A stretch of DNA of 64,000 nt from Microvirga lenta (GTDB lineage Bacteria; Pseudomonadota; Alphaproteobacteria; Rhizobiales; Beijerinckiaceae): positions 124,001 through 188,000 of the forward strand of contig NZ_JAJBBR010000002.1 in NCBI RefSeq assembly GCF_020532555.1. Direction: 5' to 3'. The notes beneath the pieces are model-generated. The model saw nothing but the letters and a program-made list of their open reading frames with translations, was not told where the DNA came from and did not search any database. The translations under genes and the position numbers were made by a program. Of the stretch, positions 9,409-19,255 are shown in pieces (positions within the stretch are counted from its first letter, which is position 1; each line of letters opens with the position of its first letter).

Positions 9409-10014
9409 TCATTCCCGCCAGGATGAGAGGATCGTCTCGCTGTCAGCGGTCTCGATCTGCTGGTTGAACCGCTTGCTATAGAGGGCGAGGAGCGTATCGT
9501 GCCCCTCGTCCGACGAACTGCACAAGCCGTCGGCGACGATCACGACCCGGTAACCGTGATCCACGGCTCCCAGCACGGTGGCAAGGACGCAAACATCTGT
9601 CTCGGAACCGGTCACCACCAGAGTATCCGCACCTCTGTGGTGCAGAAGCTCCGCCAGCTTGTGGCCGGCGAAGGCCGAATAGACCGGTTTGTCGATAACG
9701 GTCGCCGGAGGAACGAACCGCGCCAGAGGAGGCATCAGATCCAGCATGTGCGGATCCAGGCGCTCCCGGGTCGTCTCGCGCCAGCGCTCGTAATACTGGC
9801 GCCAAGTGCCGGGCATGTCCTCCGGGCGCTCCGGCGTGATGAAGCGCGTGAAGACCGTCCTTTCCGGGAAACGCTCGACGATCCGCTCCACTGTCGGAAG
9901 CACACGCTCCATCCAAGGCGTGGGCCACGGGCCTTCCGTCGAGAAGATGCGCTGCATGTCGATGCAAAGATGCACCGTGCGCTCGTTCAAGGGACCATGT
10001 TCTAGCAAGGGCAT
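9409..10014 (-). CDS. Cysteine hydrolase (isochorismatase-like)
   Basis: This 201-residue protein has the isochorismatase-like triad: Asp in VHLCIDMQRIF near residue 19, Lys in VIDKPVYSAF, and the nucleophilic Cys in GSETDVCVLATVLGAVDHGY. The family includes nicotinamidases, ureidoacrylate hydrolases and N-carbamoyl amidases; the substrate cannot be told from sequence. A perfect EcfG-type promoter at 10039-10063 ends 24 nt upstream of the chosen ATG, which also argues for this start over longer frames to 10149 that would run through the promoter. It probably belongs to the general stress regulon. Confidence 0.88.
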   Translation of the reverse strand: MPLLEHGPLNERTVHLCIDMQRIFSTEGPWPTPWMERVLPTVERIVERFPERTVFTRFITPERPEDMPGTWRQYYERWRETTRERLDPHMLDLMPPLARFVPPATVIDKPVYSAFAGHKLAELLHHRGADTLVVTGSETDVCVLATVLGAVDHGYRVVIVADGLCSSSDEGHDTLLALYSKRFNQQIETADSETILSSWRE

Positions 10015-10038
10015 GACCTGTTCCTGGTGTGGTTTCAG

Positions 10039-10063
10039 AACGGGCGAGGAGGTAAGCCGTTCC
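10039..10063 (-). promoter_or_regulatory. EcfG-type promoter
   Basis: On the minus strand GGAAC occupies 10063-10059 and GTT 10041-10039, separated by exactly 17 nt. It lies in the 61-nt gap between the HWE kinase stop and the cysteine hydrolase ATG, correctly oriented for the latter. Confidence 0.68.
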
Positions 10064-10075
10064 TCATCTCCTGCG

Positions 10076-11833
10076 TCAGGCGAGGCCCAGAATATCGTCG
10101 GTTCCGCCCTCTTCCTTATCGGGCAGCGGAATGCGAAACGCGCAGACAAGTCCGTCGGAGCGGTAATCGAGATCGACCTCGCCGCCGAGTTCGCGCGTCA
10201 GTCCGCGCTCGATCAGACGGGAGCCGAAGCCTTTGCGGGCCGGCACCTGAACCTGAGGGCCGCCCCACTCCTGCCAGTGCAGGATCAGGTGCCTGACATC
10301 ACCCGCCCCGTCCACATGCCAACGGACATCCACATGACCGGTTTCGGTGGAGAACGCGCCGTATTTGGCCGCATTCGTCGAAAGCTCGTGCATTGCCATC
10401 GCAAGCGTCAGAGCCATGCGCGGCCGAAGCTGCAGGGGCTCGCCGGCGATCCTGAAGCGCTCGGCGTGATCCTTGGCGTAGGGCGCCATCGCCTCGGCCA
10501 CGATGTCGTAGAGGTTAGCGCCTTCCCAGTTCTCACGAGTCAGGACGTCGTGAGTTTTCGACAGCGCGAACAGGCGGGCTTCGAAAGCCTCCTGCGCAGC
10601 CTTCGATTGCCCGGACTTGAAGCTTTGTGCCGCGATGGATTGTACCGTCGCCAACGTATTCTTGACGCGGTGGTTCAGCTCGTTGATGAGCAGGTTCTGG
10701 CGGGCATTGGAGCGTGCCCGCTCGAAGGCGGCCCAAGCCCGCTCCGCAACGTCGCGGCATAGCTCGATCTCACATGGCGGCCAGTGACGGGGCGCGGTGC
10801 TCTGAGCATAGAGCACCGCTCGCAATTGTCCTTCCTTGACCAGGGGGACACAGATGAAGGCCGCGACCTGGATCGCCATGAAGGCGCCGCGGCAACCCTC
10901 GATCCTCGGATCGGAGGCGATGCTGCCGACGACCACGGTGCGGCCGGCCCTCAACTCGTCTCCGAGAACGGGTCCGAAGGAGGTCAGAGCATATGGCTTC
11001 CTGTCGGCGGGCAGACCGTCGACATGCCAGTCGGCCAGAGGCGTCAGAACCATCGTGGAAGCGCTGACCTCCCCATAGCCCAGGCGGCAGACGCTCAGGT
11101 GCCGACCGAGGGATTCCGTCACCGTCGCCAGGATCTCGCCAGGCCGTATGAGGTCCCGGATTCGATCACTCAGTGCGAGAAGAAACCGCTCGCGCGCCTC
11201 GCTCTCCTTGCTTGGCGTGATGTCGAGATTGACGATCACCGTGCGAAGCGGTTTGCCGGCGTCATCCGGAAGGGATTGAGCCCGCATCAGGAGCCAGCGC
11301 AGCGACCCGTCCGAATCGATGATCCGATATTCGGCGGTCAAGGGCTGCAGACTGCGCAAAAGGTGCATCACCTCCCGTTCCATTCGTCCCCTGTCTTCGG
11401 GATGGAGGGCATTGAGCCATGCGGAAAGGAGATCGGCCTCTCCCAATTCAGGAGACAGGCCCGTGACGCGAAACATCTGGGGCGACCAGGCGATCCTGCC
11501 GGACAGATGATCCCAGTCCCAGACTCCAAGCCCGGCGACGTCCTGGGCCACCTGCAGGCGCTCTTCGCCTTCGCGCAGAGCGCGCATGATCCTGGCACGC
11601 TCGGGCTCTCCCAGGCCGAGCTTGGCCGCCATTTCGCCGAACGTGCCGGCAAGATGCCCGATGGGACTGGTGGGATCGGAGATCGTGAATGCCGTCTGCG
11701 GCCCCTGCTTCGATGATCCACGCGTTCTTGAGGAGCGGTTGGCTCTCCGGACAGCCCCGACACCGAGAACGGAAAGACAGGCTGCGACGGCCAGCAAGCA
11801 CGCCAGGGCATAAACTGTCGGCAAGCCTTCCAT
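10076..11833 (-). CDS. Membrane-anchored PAS-GAF HWE-family sensor histidine kinase
   Basis: In this 585-residue protein one transmembrane segment (residues 7-28) is followed by a PAS domain (about 93-205), a GAF domain (about 216-372, with a Cys-rich region that might bind a ligand) and an HWE kinase core. The phospho-acceptor is His388 in NELNHRVKNTLATVQ; the N box reads MHELSTNAAKYGAFS (about 481) and the defining motif is HWQEWGG (519-525). HWE kinases lack a classic F box and often feed the alphaproteobacterial general stress response or light signalling. No response regulator is adjacent; the EcfG-driven cysteine hydrolase follows directly. The signal is unknown. Confidence 0.92.
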   Translation of the reverse strand: MEGLPTVYALACLLAVAACLSVLGVGAVRRANRSSRTRGSSKQGPQTAFTISDPTSPIGHLAGTFGEMAAKLGLGEPERARIMRALREGEERLQVAQDVAGLGVWDWDHLSGRIAWSPQMFRVTGLSPELGEADLLSAWLNALHPEDRGRMEREVMHLLRSLQPLTAEYRIIDSDGSLRWLLMRAQSLPDDAGKPLRTVIVNLDITPSKESEARERFLLALSDRIRDLIRPGEILATVTESLGRHLSVCRLGYGEVSASTMVLTPLADWHVDGLPADRKPYALTSFGPVLGDELRAGRTVVVGSIASDPRIEGCRGAFMAIQVAAFICVPLVKEGQLRAVLYAQSTAPRHWPPCEIELCRDVAERAWAAFERARSNARQNLLINELNHRVKNTLATVQSIAAQSFKSGQSKAAQEAFEARLFALSKTHDVLTRENWEGANLYDIVAEAMAPYAKDHAERFRIAGEPLQLRPRMALTLAMAMHELSTNAAKYGAFSTETGHVDVRWHVDGAGDVRHLILHWQEWGGPQVQVPARKGFGSRLIERGLTRELGGEVDLDYRSDGLVCAFRIPLPDKEEGGTDDILGLA

Positions 11834-11976
11834 GTGTCGAACCTATGACGCCCTAGATCTAAAATGAACCAAGCATAGCTTAGCCATATTTAGATGGGGC
11901 GCCGGCGGCAACAAGAAGAAGGCGGGGGAAGTATTTTCTCAGGATACCTCTATGAACGGAGAGTATATCCTGGACT

Positions 11977-13170
11977 TCAGGCTGCATTCACCGAGACGAA
12001 ACGGGACAGGGAGAAGGGAGACAGGTCCACGGCACTGCCTCCCGTCGTCATGAGCTGGGCGACAGCCTCTCCGATGGCGGCCGAGTGCTTGAAACCGTGG
12101 CCTGAGCATGGAGACACGACCAGGATGCGGTCATGGTCGGGATGCCGGTCGATCAGGAAGTTCGAGTCGGGTGTGACCGTGTAGAGGCAGGTGATGGACT
12201 TGGCTGCATCCGGCCGAAGCCCCTCCAGCCGACCTGCAAGATGCTTGTCGCGCATCGCTCGGGGTTCGTCCGGCCCGACGCGCCGCTCGACCCGATCGGG
12301 ATCCGCCGTCTCGTCGTACTGCTCCCCCGCTGTCTTGACGGTTCCGCTCCCAGGCAGGGACGGGAAGCCATAGAAGAAGTCGCTTGCGCCGGATCCATGC
12401 GCCCAGATGAAGACCGGGCTGCCGACCCAGGCCGACGCGAGGTCCTCCTGCACCGGAAACCAGTGCATGACCTGTCGGGTCGGCGCGAGCAGCTTGTCGA
12501 CAGGCGGCCCCAGCAAGGCGGGGGCCCAGGAACCGGCGGAGACGACCGCCTGACCGGCCTCGATCTCCCCATGATCCGTCGCGATCCGGACACCATGACC
12601 GCCCTGCGCGATGGAGACGACGGCGGTGCCGGTTCGCACCGTGGCTCCCAGAGCGCGGGCGCGGGCAAGCTGGGCTGCCACACAGCGCTCTGGGTTGAGG
12701 TATCCGCCACCGGGCTCGAGATAGCCGATTTCACCCTCGTGCGCCTTGAACTGCGGAAAGCGCCGCCGGATCTCGGCCGCATCGAGCACCTCGTGCGGAA
12801 TGCCGTATTGCTGCGCCGCGCGAAGCGTCCGTGCGAGAAAATCGACCCGAACGCTCCCCTCGGCCCGCAAGGCCTCCGACCCGATGATCAGGCACCCATT
12901 CTGCGTCAGGAGACGCTCGCCGGTTTCCGCCTCCAGCTCCCGCCAGATCTCGTGGGAGCGGAGCGCCAGCGGCACATAGACCTCGCCCTCGCCGATGGCC
13001 TGGCGGGTGATGCGGGTCTCGCCGTGGGTCGAGCCCTGATCATGGGGTGGCGCGAAGCGGTCGATCCCGATGGCCCGCACGCCCCGTTTCGCAAGCTGGT
13101 AGAGCGCTGCCGCTCCCATAGCGCCAAGCCCGATGACGGCGACATCGTAGGTCGAAACTGAACCGGCCAT
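11977..13170 (-). CDS. solA: FAD-dependent amine oxidase, monomeric sarcosine / N-methyltryptophan oxidase type
   Basis: This 397-residue flavoprotein has an N-terminal dinucleotide-binding VAVIGLGAMGAAALYQLAKR and the substrate-domain signature GSTHGETRITRQA. The covalent-flavin cysteine of the MSOX/MTOX family is conserved in TCLYTVTPDSNFLIDRHP, followed by SGHGFKHSAAIGE. Members oxidatively demethylate N-methyl amino acids to formaldehyde, amino acid and H2O2. It stands alone, divergent from the thiamine-uptake unit with its TPP riboswitch. The exact N-methyl substrate cannot be fixed from sequence, so the symbol is a family-level assignment. Confidence 0.82.
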   Translation of the reverse strand: MAGSVSTYDVAVIGLGAMGAAALYQLAKRGVRAIGIDRFAPPHDQGSTHGETRITRQAIGEGEVYVPLALRSHEIWRELEAETGERLLTQNGCLIIGSEALRAEGSVRVDFLARTLRAAQQYGIPHEVLDAAEIRRRFPQFKAHEGEIGYLEPGGGYLNPERCVAAQLARARALGATVRTGTAVVSIAQGGHGVRIATDHGEIEAGQAVVSAGSWAPALLGPPVDKLLAPTRQVMHWFPVQEDLASAWVGSPVFIWAHGSGASDFFYGFPSLPGSGTVKTAGEQYDETADPDRVERRVGPDEPRAMRDKHLAGRLEGLRPDAAKSITCLYTVTPDSNFLIDRHPDHDRILVVSPCSGHGFKHSAAIGEAVAQLMTTGGSAVDLSPFSLSRFVSVNAA

Positions 13171-13312
13171 GGAAGCTCCCTCGAAACACCTGCCTCATCC
13201 GACCAGAAACGGAGAGGAACAACAATCGGTATTCCACCGGCGGCGCCATGCGCCTGATACATGCGCGGCTATGCTTGTTCCAATGCCGCAACTGTTCTAC
13301 AAGCAACATGTC

Positions 13313-13398
<86 letters not shown>

Positions 13399-13477
13399 GC
13401 ATGCATCGCAGATCAAGCTGCGCCCCGTGCAAGTTGTGCCGCCGATCCGGCTTGTCTCACGCATGGGAGCATCCCTG

Positions 13478-14482
13478 ATGTTACGACGGCTTCTTTTCAC
13501 CCTTGTCTCGGTCTGTGTGGCAGCGGGCGCGGCCTACGCGCAATCCAAGCCGACCCTGACGGTCTACACCTACAGCTCTTTCGCCGGGAAATACGGCCCG
13601 GGAAAAACGGTCAAGGAACGCTTCGAGGCGATCTGCGCCTGCGAACTCGTCTGGGTCACGTCCGAGGATGCGGGCAGCATGGTCGGGCGGCTTCGTCTCG
13701 AGGGCGAGGACACCAAGGCCGATGCGGTGGTCGGCCTCGACATGAACCTCGCCGCGGAAGCCAAGGCTCTCGGCATTTTCGCTCCGCACGGCGTGAAGGT
13801 GAGCGATTTGTCTCTCCCGATCGAATGGTCCGATGAGACCTTCATCCCCTTCGACTGGGGCTATCTGGCCTTCGTCTACGACTCCACCAAGCTGTCCAAT
13901 CCACCAAAGAGCCTGAAGGAGCTGGTCGAGAACCCGAACGGGCCCAAGATCGTGCTGCAGGACCCCCGCACCAGCGCCCCCGGCCTCGGCTTTCTGCTCT
14001 GGATGCGTCAGGTCTACGGCGACAAGGCCGAAGAGGCTTGGACGCAGCTGAAGCCGCGCATCGTCACCTTCACCAAGGGGTGGTCCGAGGCTTACGGCCT
14101 GTTCATGAAGGGCGAGGCCGACATGGTGATGTCCTACACCACGTCCCCGGCCTACCACATCGTGGCGGAGAAGAAGGAGAACTACAAAGCCGCCGCCTTC
14201 GCCGAGGGGCACTACCTGCATGTGGAACTCGCCGGAATGACCCGCACCACGAAGCAGCCGGAACTGGCGAAGAAGTTCATGGAGTTCGTGCTTAGTGAAC
14301 CGTTCCAGTCCGCGATGCCGGAGGGAAACTGGATGATGCCTGCCAAGACCCCGCAGACGGGTCTGCCGGCGGCTTTCAAGGGTCTCGTCCAGCCTGAGAA
14401 GGCACTCCTCTTCACGCCCGAGGAAGTGCAGCAGAACCGCCGCGCCTTCACCGACGCGTGGCTCAACGCAGCGGCCCGCTGA
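13478..14482 (+). CDS. thiB: Thiamine ABC transporter, periplasmic substrate-binding protein
   Basis: This 334-residue protein has a cleavable signal peptide (MLRRLLFTLVSVCVAAGAAYA) followed by KPTLTVYTYSSFAGKYGPG, the typical start of mature ThiB, and DWGYLAFVYDS and SPAYHIVAEKK segments expected in the binding cleft. GGAG (13465-13468) sits 9 nt before the ATG at 13478 and supports it over the ATG at 13463. It binds thiamine, its phosphates, or both in the periplasm. It is the first gene of thiBPQ, behind a TPP riboswitch. Confidence 0.95.
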   Translation: MLRRLLFTLVSVCVAAGAAYAQSKPTLTVYTYSSFAGKYGPGKTVKERFEAICACELVWVTSEDAGSMVGRLRLEGEDTKADAVVGLDMNLAAEAKALGIFAPHGVKVSDLSLPIEWSDETFIPFDWGYLAFVYDSTKLSNPPKSLKELVENPNGPKIVLQDPRTSAPGLGFLLWMRQVYGDKAEEAWTQLKPRIVTFTKGWSEAYGLFMKGEADMVMSYTTSPAYHIVAEKKENYKAAAFAEGHYLHVELAGMTRTTKQPELAKKFMEFVLSEPFQSAMPEGNWMMPAKTPQTGLPAAFKGLVQPEKALLFTPEEVQQNRRAFTDAWLNAAAR

Positions 14483-14490
14483 TCCGGTCG

Positions 14491-16065
14491 ATGCGCCTCA
14501 AGCCGCCTCATCCCGGGAACCTGGTCGCGCTCGCCATCGTGGCTCTCGTGGCAGGCGGCTTCACTGCCCTTGCAACGGTCGATGGAGGGAAGCCCGCCCT
14601 TCTCTCCATCGGCCCCTATCTCGCCCGCATTCTCGCCTTCTCGGTCATTCAAGCGGGCCTTTCGACGGTCCTCTCGCTCACGCTCGGCATCGCCCTGGCC
14701 CTTGCCCTCGCACGACGCCGTTTTCCGGGCCGGGAACTCGTGCTGGCGGCCTTGAGCACCACGATGGTGATTCCGACCGTCGTAGCGGTCTTCGCCGTAT
14801 TGGCCATCTATGGTCGCAGCGGATGGCTGGCCGATGCTCTGGGCCTGATGGGCTGGAGCACCGGCTTCAATATCTTCGGATATCCCGGCATCCTCATCGC
14901 GCATGTGTTTCTGAATGCCCCCTTCGTGGCGCGGATCACGCTGGATGCCCTGCACCTGGTTCCCGCCGAGCACTGGCGCCTCGCGATGGTCTTGGGATTC
15001 ACGCCGGGGCAGATCTTCCGTCATCTCGATTGGCCTGTCCTGCGCGCCGAAATTCCGGGTGTCGCCAGCCTCGTCTTCCTCATGTGTTTCAAGAGCTTCG
15101 CCATCGTGCTTGCGCTCGGCGGCGGTCCGAGCCGCGCCACGCTCGAGGTCGCGATCTACGAGGCGCTGAAGATCGACCTGGATTTCGGTCGTGCCGCCTG
15201 GCTCGCCCTGATCCAGCTCGTGATCTGTCTCTTGCTGACCGGGCTTCTCAACTGGGCCTTCGTGAGACCGCCCGGCACGCACACCATCCGCAGCCTCGTT
15301 CGCCGCCCGGATGCCCGCAATCCCCGTCTCAAGGCGATGGATGCCGCCGTCCTTTTCATAGGGGCTCTCTTCATCCTGCCGCTTGCATTGAGCGTCCTGG
15401 GCGGATCGCAGCATATCCTGGCCGTCATGGACGCGGACCTGCTCCAGGCCTTCGCGACGAGTCTTGCCATAGCTGCGATTGCGGGCACGCTGGCTTGTCT
15501 TCTCGCCCTCGCGTTGGGAACGGCGGCGCGGCGCCAGAGATTCGCGCTGCGCTCGCCACGGCTGGCCGCCTTGTACGATTTCCTCCCCAGCACCCTGCTG
15601 GCGGTTCCCCCCTTCGCGCTGACGGCGGGCCTCTTTCTCCTCGTCCGGCGCATGGCCGATCCGGCAACCGCCGGCCTGATCCTCCTTCCCCTGATCAACG
15701 GCCTTGCCGCCCTTCCTTTCGCCTACCGCTACATCACGCCCCGTCTGATGGTGGCCGAGGAACGCTACGGCCGTCTTGCGGCTTCGCTCGGCGTCACCGG
15801 GACGGCCAAGCTGCGGATCATGGACTGGCCCGTTCTCAAGCGGCCCATGGGCGCGGGCTTCGCACTGGCCATGGCGCTCTCCTTCGGCGATTTCGGCATC
15901 ATCGCCCTCTTTGGCGGCCCTGAGCTTCGCACGCTCCCCTATCTCCTGTACGAGCGACTCGGATCCTACCGTTTGGACGAGGCCGCGGCCGTCGGCTTGT
16001 TCATTGTCCTGATCGCATTCCTTCTTGCCCATATTTCCAGTCGGCTGTCCCATGCTGGTGATTGA
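14491..16065 (+). CDS. thiP: Thiamine ABC transporter permease
   Basis: This 524-residue protein has about twelve hydrophobic segments, two tandem binding-protein-dependent permease domains, as usual for ThiP (about 530 residues). EAA-loop-like segments are visible near LRIMDWPVLKRPMGAG in the second half and HLDWPVLRAEIPG in the first. It starts 8 nt after the thiB stop and its end overlaps thiQ by 14 nt. The complex imports thiamine across the inner membrane. Confidence 0.94.
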   Translation: MRLKPPHPGNLVALAIVALVAGGFTALATVDGGKPALLSIGPYLARILAFSVIQAGLSTVLSLTLGIALALALARRRFPGRELVLAALSTTMVIPTVVAVFAVLAIYGRSGWLADALGLMGWSTGFNIFGYPGILIAHVFLNAPFVARITLDALHLVPAEHWRLAMVLGFTPGQIFRHLDWPVLRAEIPGVASLVFLMCFKSFAIVLALGGGPSRATLEVAIYEALKIDLDFGRAAWLALIQLVICLLLTGLLNWAFVRPPGTHTIRSLVRRPDARNPRLKAMDAAVLFIGALFILPLALSVLGGSQHILAVMDADLLQAFATSLAIAAIAGTLACLLALALGTAARRQRFALRSPRLAALYDFLPSTLLAVPPFALTAGLFLLVRRMADPATAGLILLPLINGLAALPFAYRYITPRLMVAEERYGRLAASLGVTGTAKLRIMDWPVLKRPMGAGFALAMALSFGDFGIIALFGGPELRTLPYLLYERLGSYRLDEAAAVGLFIVLIAFLLAHISSRLSHAGD

Positions 16066-16753
16066 GAACTGTCGTCTGACATGGCCCGACTTCACGGCCG
16101 ACTACTCGCTGGCCGTGGAGCCAGGGAGCCTCTGCGCGGTTATCGGCCCTTCGGGCGGCGGGAAGACGACCCTGCTCCACATGATTGCCGGGTTCGAGCA
16201 CCCGCAGAGCGGCAAGCTGTCGCTGAATGGCCGCGATCTTCTGCCTCTGGAGCCAGCCGAGCGGCCGGTCGCTATCGTGTTTCAGGATCATAACCTGTTT
16301 CCGCACCTGAACGCGGCCGAGAATATCGCCCTGGGGTTGCATCCGTCTCTGCGACTTAGCAGTGCGGAGCGGGCATCCGTTTCCGAGGCGCTCTCCGCGG
16401 TGGGGCTGGAGGGATTCGACCGGCGCAAGCCGGGCGAGATGTCGGGTGGGCAGCGTCAAAGGGTGGCGCTGGCGCGAGCCCTCGTCTCAGGGCGTCCCCT
16501 CATCCTTCTCGACGAACCCTTCAGCAGCCTCGACCCAGATCTTCGCCGCAGCATGGTGCAACTGGTGGACGAATTGCGCCGAAAGCGTCCTGTCACCATC
16601 CTGATGACGATCCACACGCCCGAGGACGTTGCAGGCCTGGCCGACCGAATGGCCTTCGTGGCCAACGGCCGGGTCCAGGCCTCAGGCACCCCATCGGAGA
16701 TCCTGCATGGCTCCCTGGCGAAGAAAATTGCCGCATCCCTCCCGGAATCGTAA
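16052..16753 (+). CDS. thiQ: Thiamine ABC transporter ATP-binding protein
   Basis: This 233-residue ATPase has Walker [22 protein letters not shown] loop [14 protein letters not shown], signature [15 protein letters not shown], Walker [13 protein letters not shown] and switch His in [11 protein letters not shown]. It overlaps the end of thiP by 14 nt, so the two are translationally coupled. The length and the third-gene position fit ThiQ. No thiamine biosynthesis gene follows it in the window. Confidence 0.95.
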   Translation: MLVIENCRLTWPDFTADYSLAVEPGSLCAVIGPSGGGKTTLLHMIAGFEHPQSGKLSLNGRDLLPLEPAERPVAIVFQDHNLFPHLNAAENIALGLHPSLRLSSAERASVSEALSAVGLEGFDRRKPGEMSGGQRQRVALARALVSGRPLILLDEPFSSLDPDLRRSMVQLVDELRRKRPVTILMTIHTPEDVAGLADRMAFVANGRVQASGTPSEILHGSLAKKIAASLPES

Positions 16754-16812
16754 GCAGCGCTGTGCTTCCGGCGCCTTTGCCGTTAACGAGACTTTGAGAC
16801 TTATGAAACACA

Positions 16813-19113
16813 GTGGCAAATATGCCAGCACAACGCCTGACACCATTCGGCGGGGAATTCCGCAATCCTGAGCGCGAAGCTGCGTTCCAGGCGGAGCGTC
16901 TGCCCGAGACGCTGCGGCACACGCGTTTGCTGTTTCTTCTCTCCGCGTGCCTGAACGCGGCATTCTTTATCAGCGACTGGAGCCTCTACGGAGAGTCCAA
17001 TTTTCAGACCACGTTTCCGGCACGCCTCGTCGTAGTGCTGATTGCACTCGTGTGCTTCTGGAGCATCAGCCGCGCAAAGACATTCCGGCAGGCCCAACGA
17101 TCCATGATCGCCTGGGAATGGATCAACGGCGCCGCGGTCGCCGTCCTCGTGAGCTCCCACACCGAACTCGCGCTCTTCGCCGTTCTGATGCTGCCTTCGA
17201 TCTACTATCTCGCCGTCCCGACCGCATTCCGCTGGACGATAGCCTCGGGGATCGGGTCCAGCGTGATGGTGCTCTTCGGATACATGCTTCCCGAGCCTGC
17301 CGGATCATCGCCAATCGGTCTGATTCTCCTGATGACCATCCTGAACCTGGCGCTGTTTCTCGTGGTGTCGCGTTCGAACCGCCTGCAGCGCATGGAGTGG
17401 TCCGCCACGCAGGCCGAGCGGCGCGCGAAGAACGAGCTCGCCGACAGCCGGGCGATGTTCGAAACTCTTTTCAAGACTGTTCCCATCCCTCTTCTCGTCG
17501 TCCGAGTGGATGGGACCATCGTCGAGACGAACGATGCGGCCGTCCGCTATGTGGGCGCGACGCAGCGTTCTCTCGGCATCCGGACCACCCAGGAATTCTA
17601 CGCCGACCCCAGGGATCGGGACGTCTTTCTCGCCCGGATTCGGAAAGACGGGCAGATCAGCAATTTCGAGACGCGGATACGACTGGCCGACGGTTCGATC
17701 CGGACCGTTCTCCTGGCGGGAATGGCCCTGGAAATCGCCGGCGAGCCCCATATCATTTCGAGCGTCGTCGACATCACGGAACGTAAAGCCTCCGAGGAAA
17801 AGATCTGGCGCGCGGCGAGCCACGATCCGCTGACAGGGCTTCCCAATCGGGCCTACTTCCAGAGCCGGCTGGAGCAGGATCTCGCCCAGGCCGAGCGCAA
17901 CGGCTCGAGCCTTACGCTCCTCCTCGTCGATCTGGACGACCTCAGGAACACGAACGAAACGATGGGCCATCTCGCCGGCGATGCCCTGATCAAGGAAGCC
18001 GCAGACCGCCTCAATCCTCTGATCGAGAGCTGCGATATCGTTGCGAGGCTGGGCGGTGGAGAGTTCGTCCTCATCCTTGCCGAGCCACCGTCTTCAGATG
18101 CGGCCCAGGCCATGGTCGACCGCATCCTGACGGATATGAGGCGCCCGTTCGCTCATCAGGGAGATCTCCTGTCGTGTCAGGTCAGCATCGGGATTGCGAG
18201 CTATCCCGATCACGACAGGCAGCCGTCGGACCTTATGAAGGATGCCGGGCTGGCGCTTCGGACGGCCAAGGCCCTCGGCCGCGGCAGAGCCGAGATCTAC
18301 TCCCCCGACATGAGAGCGCAGCTGGAGGAAAGAACCAGCATCACGCGGGACATCCAGGGCGCTCTGCGCGACGGGCAGATCGTTCCGTTCAACCAGCCCA
18401 AGGTCGACCTCAAAACCGGCAGGACGACCGGGTTCGAGGCTTTGGCGCGTTGGCACCACCCCGTTCATGGCCTGCTGACTCCGGCATCCTTTCTGGCCGC
18501 ATTCGAGGATTCCGAGCTCTCGGTCACCTTCGGAGAACACCTTCTCCGGCATGTGGCGGCCGATATCAGGCGCTGGCTCGATGCCGGCGTGGATTGCGGT
18601 CGGATCGCCGTCAATCTCTCGACCGCCCAATTCAATTGGGTCGGTTTGGCGAAGCGGTTCCTCGACATTCTCCATGACGCGGGCGTCCCGAGCGAGCGTC
18701 TCGAGGTGGAGATCACCGAGACTGTCTTCCTCGGGCGCAATGCCCCCCATGTGGTCACGGCACTCCGGCAGTTTCACGAGAGCGGAGTCAGAATCGCCCT
18801 CGACGATTTCGGAACGGGATATGCCTCCCTTCTCCATCTCAAGCAGTTTCCCATCGACGACATCAAGATCGATCAAGGCTTCGTGCGGGATCTCGAGAAT
18901 GATGCGGACAGCACCGCCATCGTTCTGGCCGTCATCCAGCTCGGACGGGGTCTGGGCATGAACGTCGTTGCCGAGGGTGTCGAGACCGCAGGACAAGCGA
19001 GCTTCCTGCGCGAGAAAGGCTGCACCCAGGCGCAAGGCTACCTCTACGCGCCTCCCATGGCAGCCGCCGCCGTCCCGGATTATCTGCAGCAGCAGGAGGT
19101 CCGATGCGCATGA
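16813..19113 (+). CDS. Membrane PAS-GGDEF-EAL protein with degenerate GGDEF motif
   Basis: This 766-residue protein has about six hydrophobic segments in residues 38-185 (a 7TM/MASE-like sensor), a PAS domain (about 212-325), a GGDEF domain (about 335-495) and an EAL domain (about 510-760). The GGDEF active loop reads RLGGGEFVL, with the essential acidic residue at position 416 replaced by Gly, so cyclase activity is doubtful. The EAL domain keeps FEALARW, IDDIKIDQGFV and ALDDFGTGYASL, as in active c-di-GMP phosphodiesterases. It probably lowers c-di-GMP, with the GGDEF domain perhaps acting as a GTP sensor. The start is uncertain (GTG at 16813 or ATG at 16822); neither has a strong ribosome-binding site. 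Confidence 0.93.
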   Translation: MANMPAQRLTPFGGEFRNPEREAAFQAERLPETLRHTRLLFLLSACLNAAFFISDWSLYGESNFQTTFPARLVVVLIALVCFWSISRAKTFRQAQRSMIAWEWINGAAVAVLVSSHTELALFAVLMLPSIYYLAVPTAFRWTIASGIGSSVMVLFGYMLPEPAGSSPIGLILLMTILNLALFLVVSRSNRLQRMEWSATQAERRAKNELADSRAMFETLFKTVPIPLLVVRVDGTIVETNDAAVRYVGATQRSLGIRTTQEFYADPRDRDVFLARIRKDGQISNFETRIRLADGSIRTVLLAGMALEIAGEPHIISSVVDITERKASEEKIWRAASHDPLTGLPNRAYFQSRLEQDLAQAERNGSSLTLLLVDLDDLRNTNETMGHLAGDALIKEAADRLNPLIESCDIVARLGGGEFVLILAEPPSSDAAQAMVDRILTDMRRPFAHQGDLLSCQVSIGIASYPDHDRQPSDLMKDAGLALRTAKALGRGRAEIYSPDMRAQLEERTSITRDIQGALRDGQIVPFNQPKVDLKTGRTTGFEALARWHHPVHGLLTPASFLAAFEDSELSVTFGEHLLRHVAADIRRWLDAGVDCGRIAVNLSTAQFNWVGLAKRFLDILHDAGVPSERLEVEITETVFLGRNAPHVVTALRQFHESGVRIALDDFGTGYASLLHLKQFPIDDIKIDQGFVRDLENDADSTAIVLAVIQLGRGLGMNVVAEGVETAGQASFLREKGCTQAQGYLYAPPMAAAAVPDYLQQQEVRCA

Positions 19114-19255
19114 CTAAAACGATACAACATGAAGATGCACAGGACATGTGGTCAACGATTTTCTAGTTGAGTTTCAGGCCAGCCATGAGGCATCTTGCAA
19201 TGGACAGCTCTGAACGGCGCCTTCGTCGATTCAGAACCTCGCAGGAATGGGATCC

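Noticed and set aside
14212-16095. 627-codon open frame opposite thiB/thiP
   Set aside because: It is antisense to a conserved membrane permease; the Glu/Arg-rich translation is the usual mirror image of hydrophobic codons.
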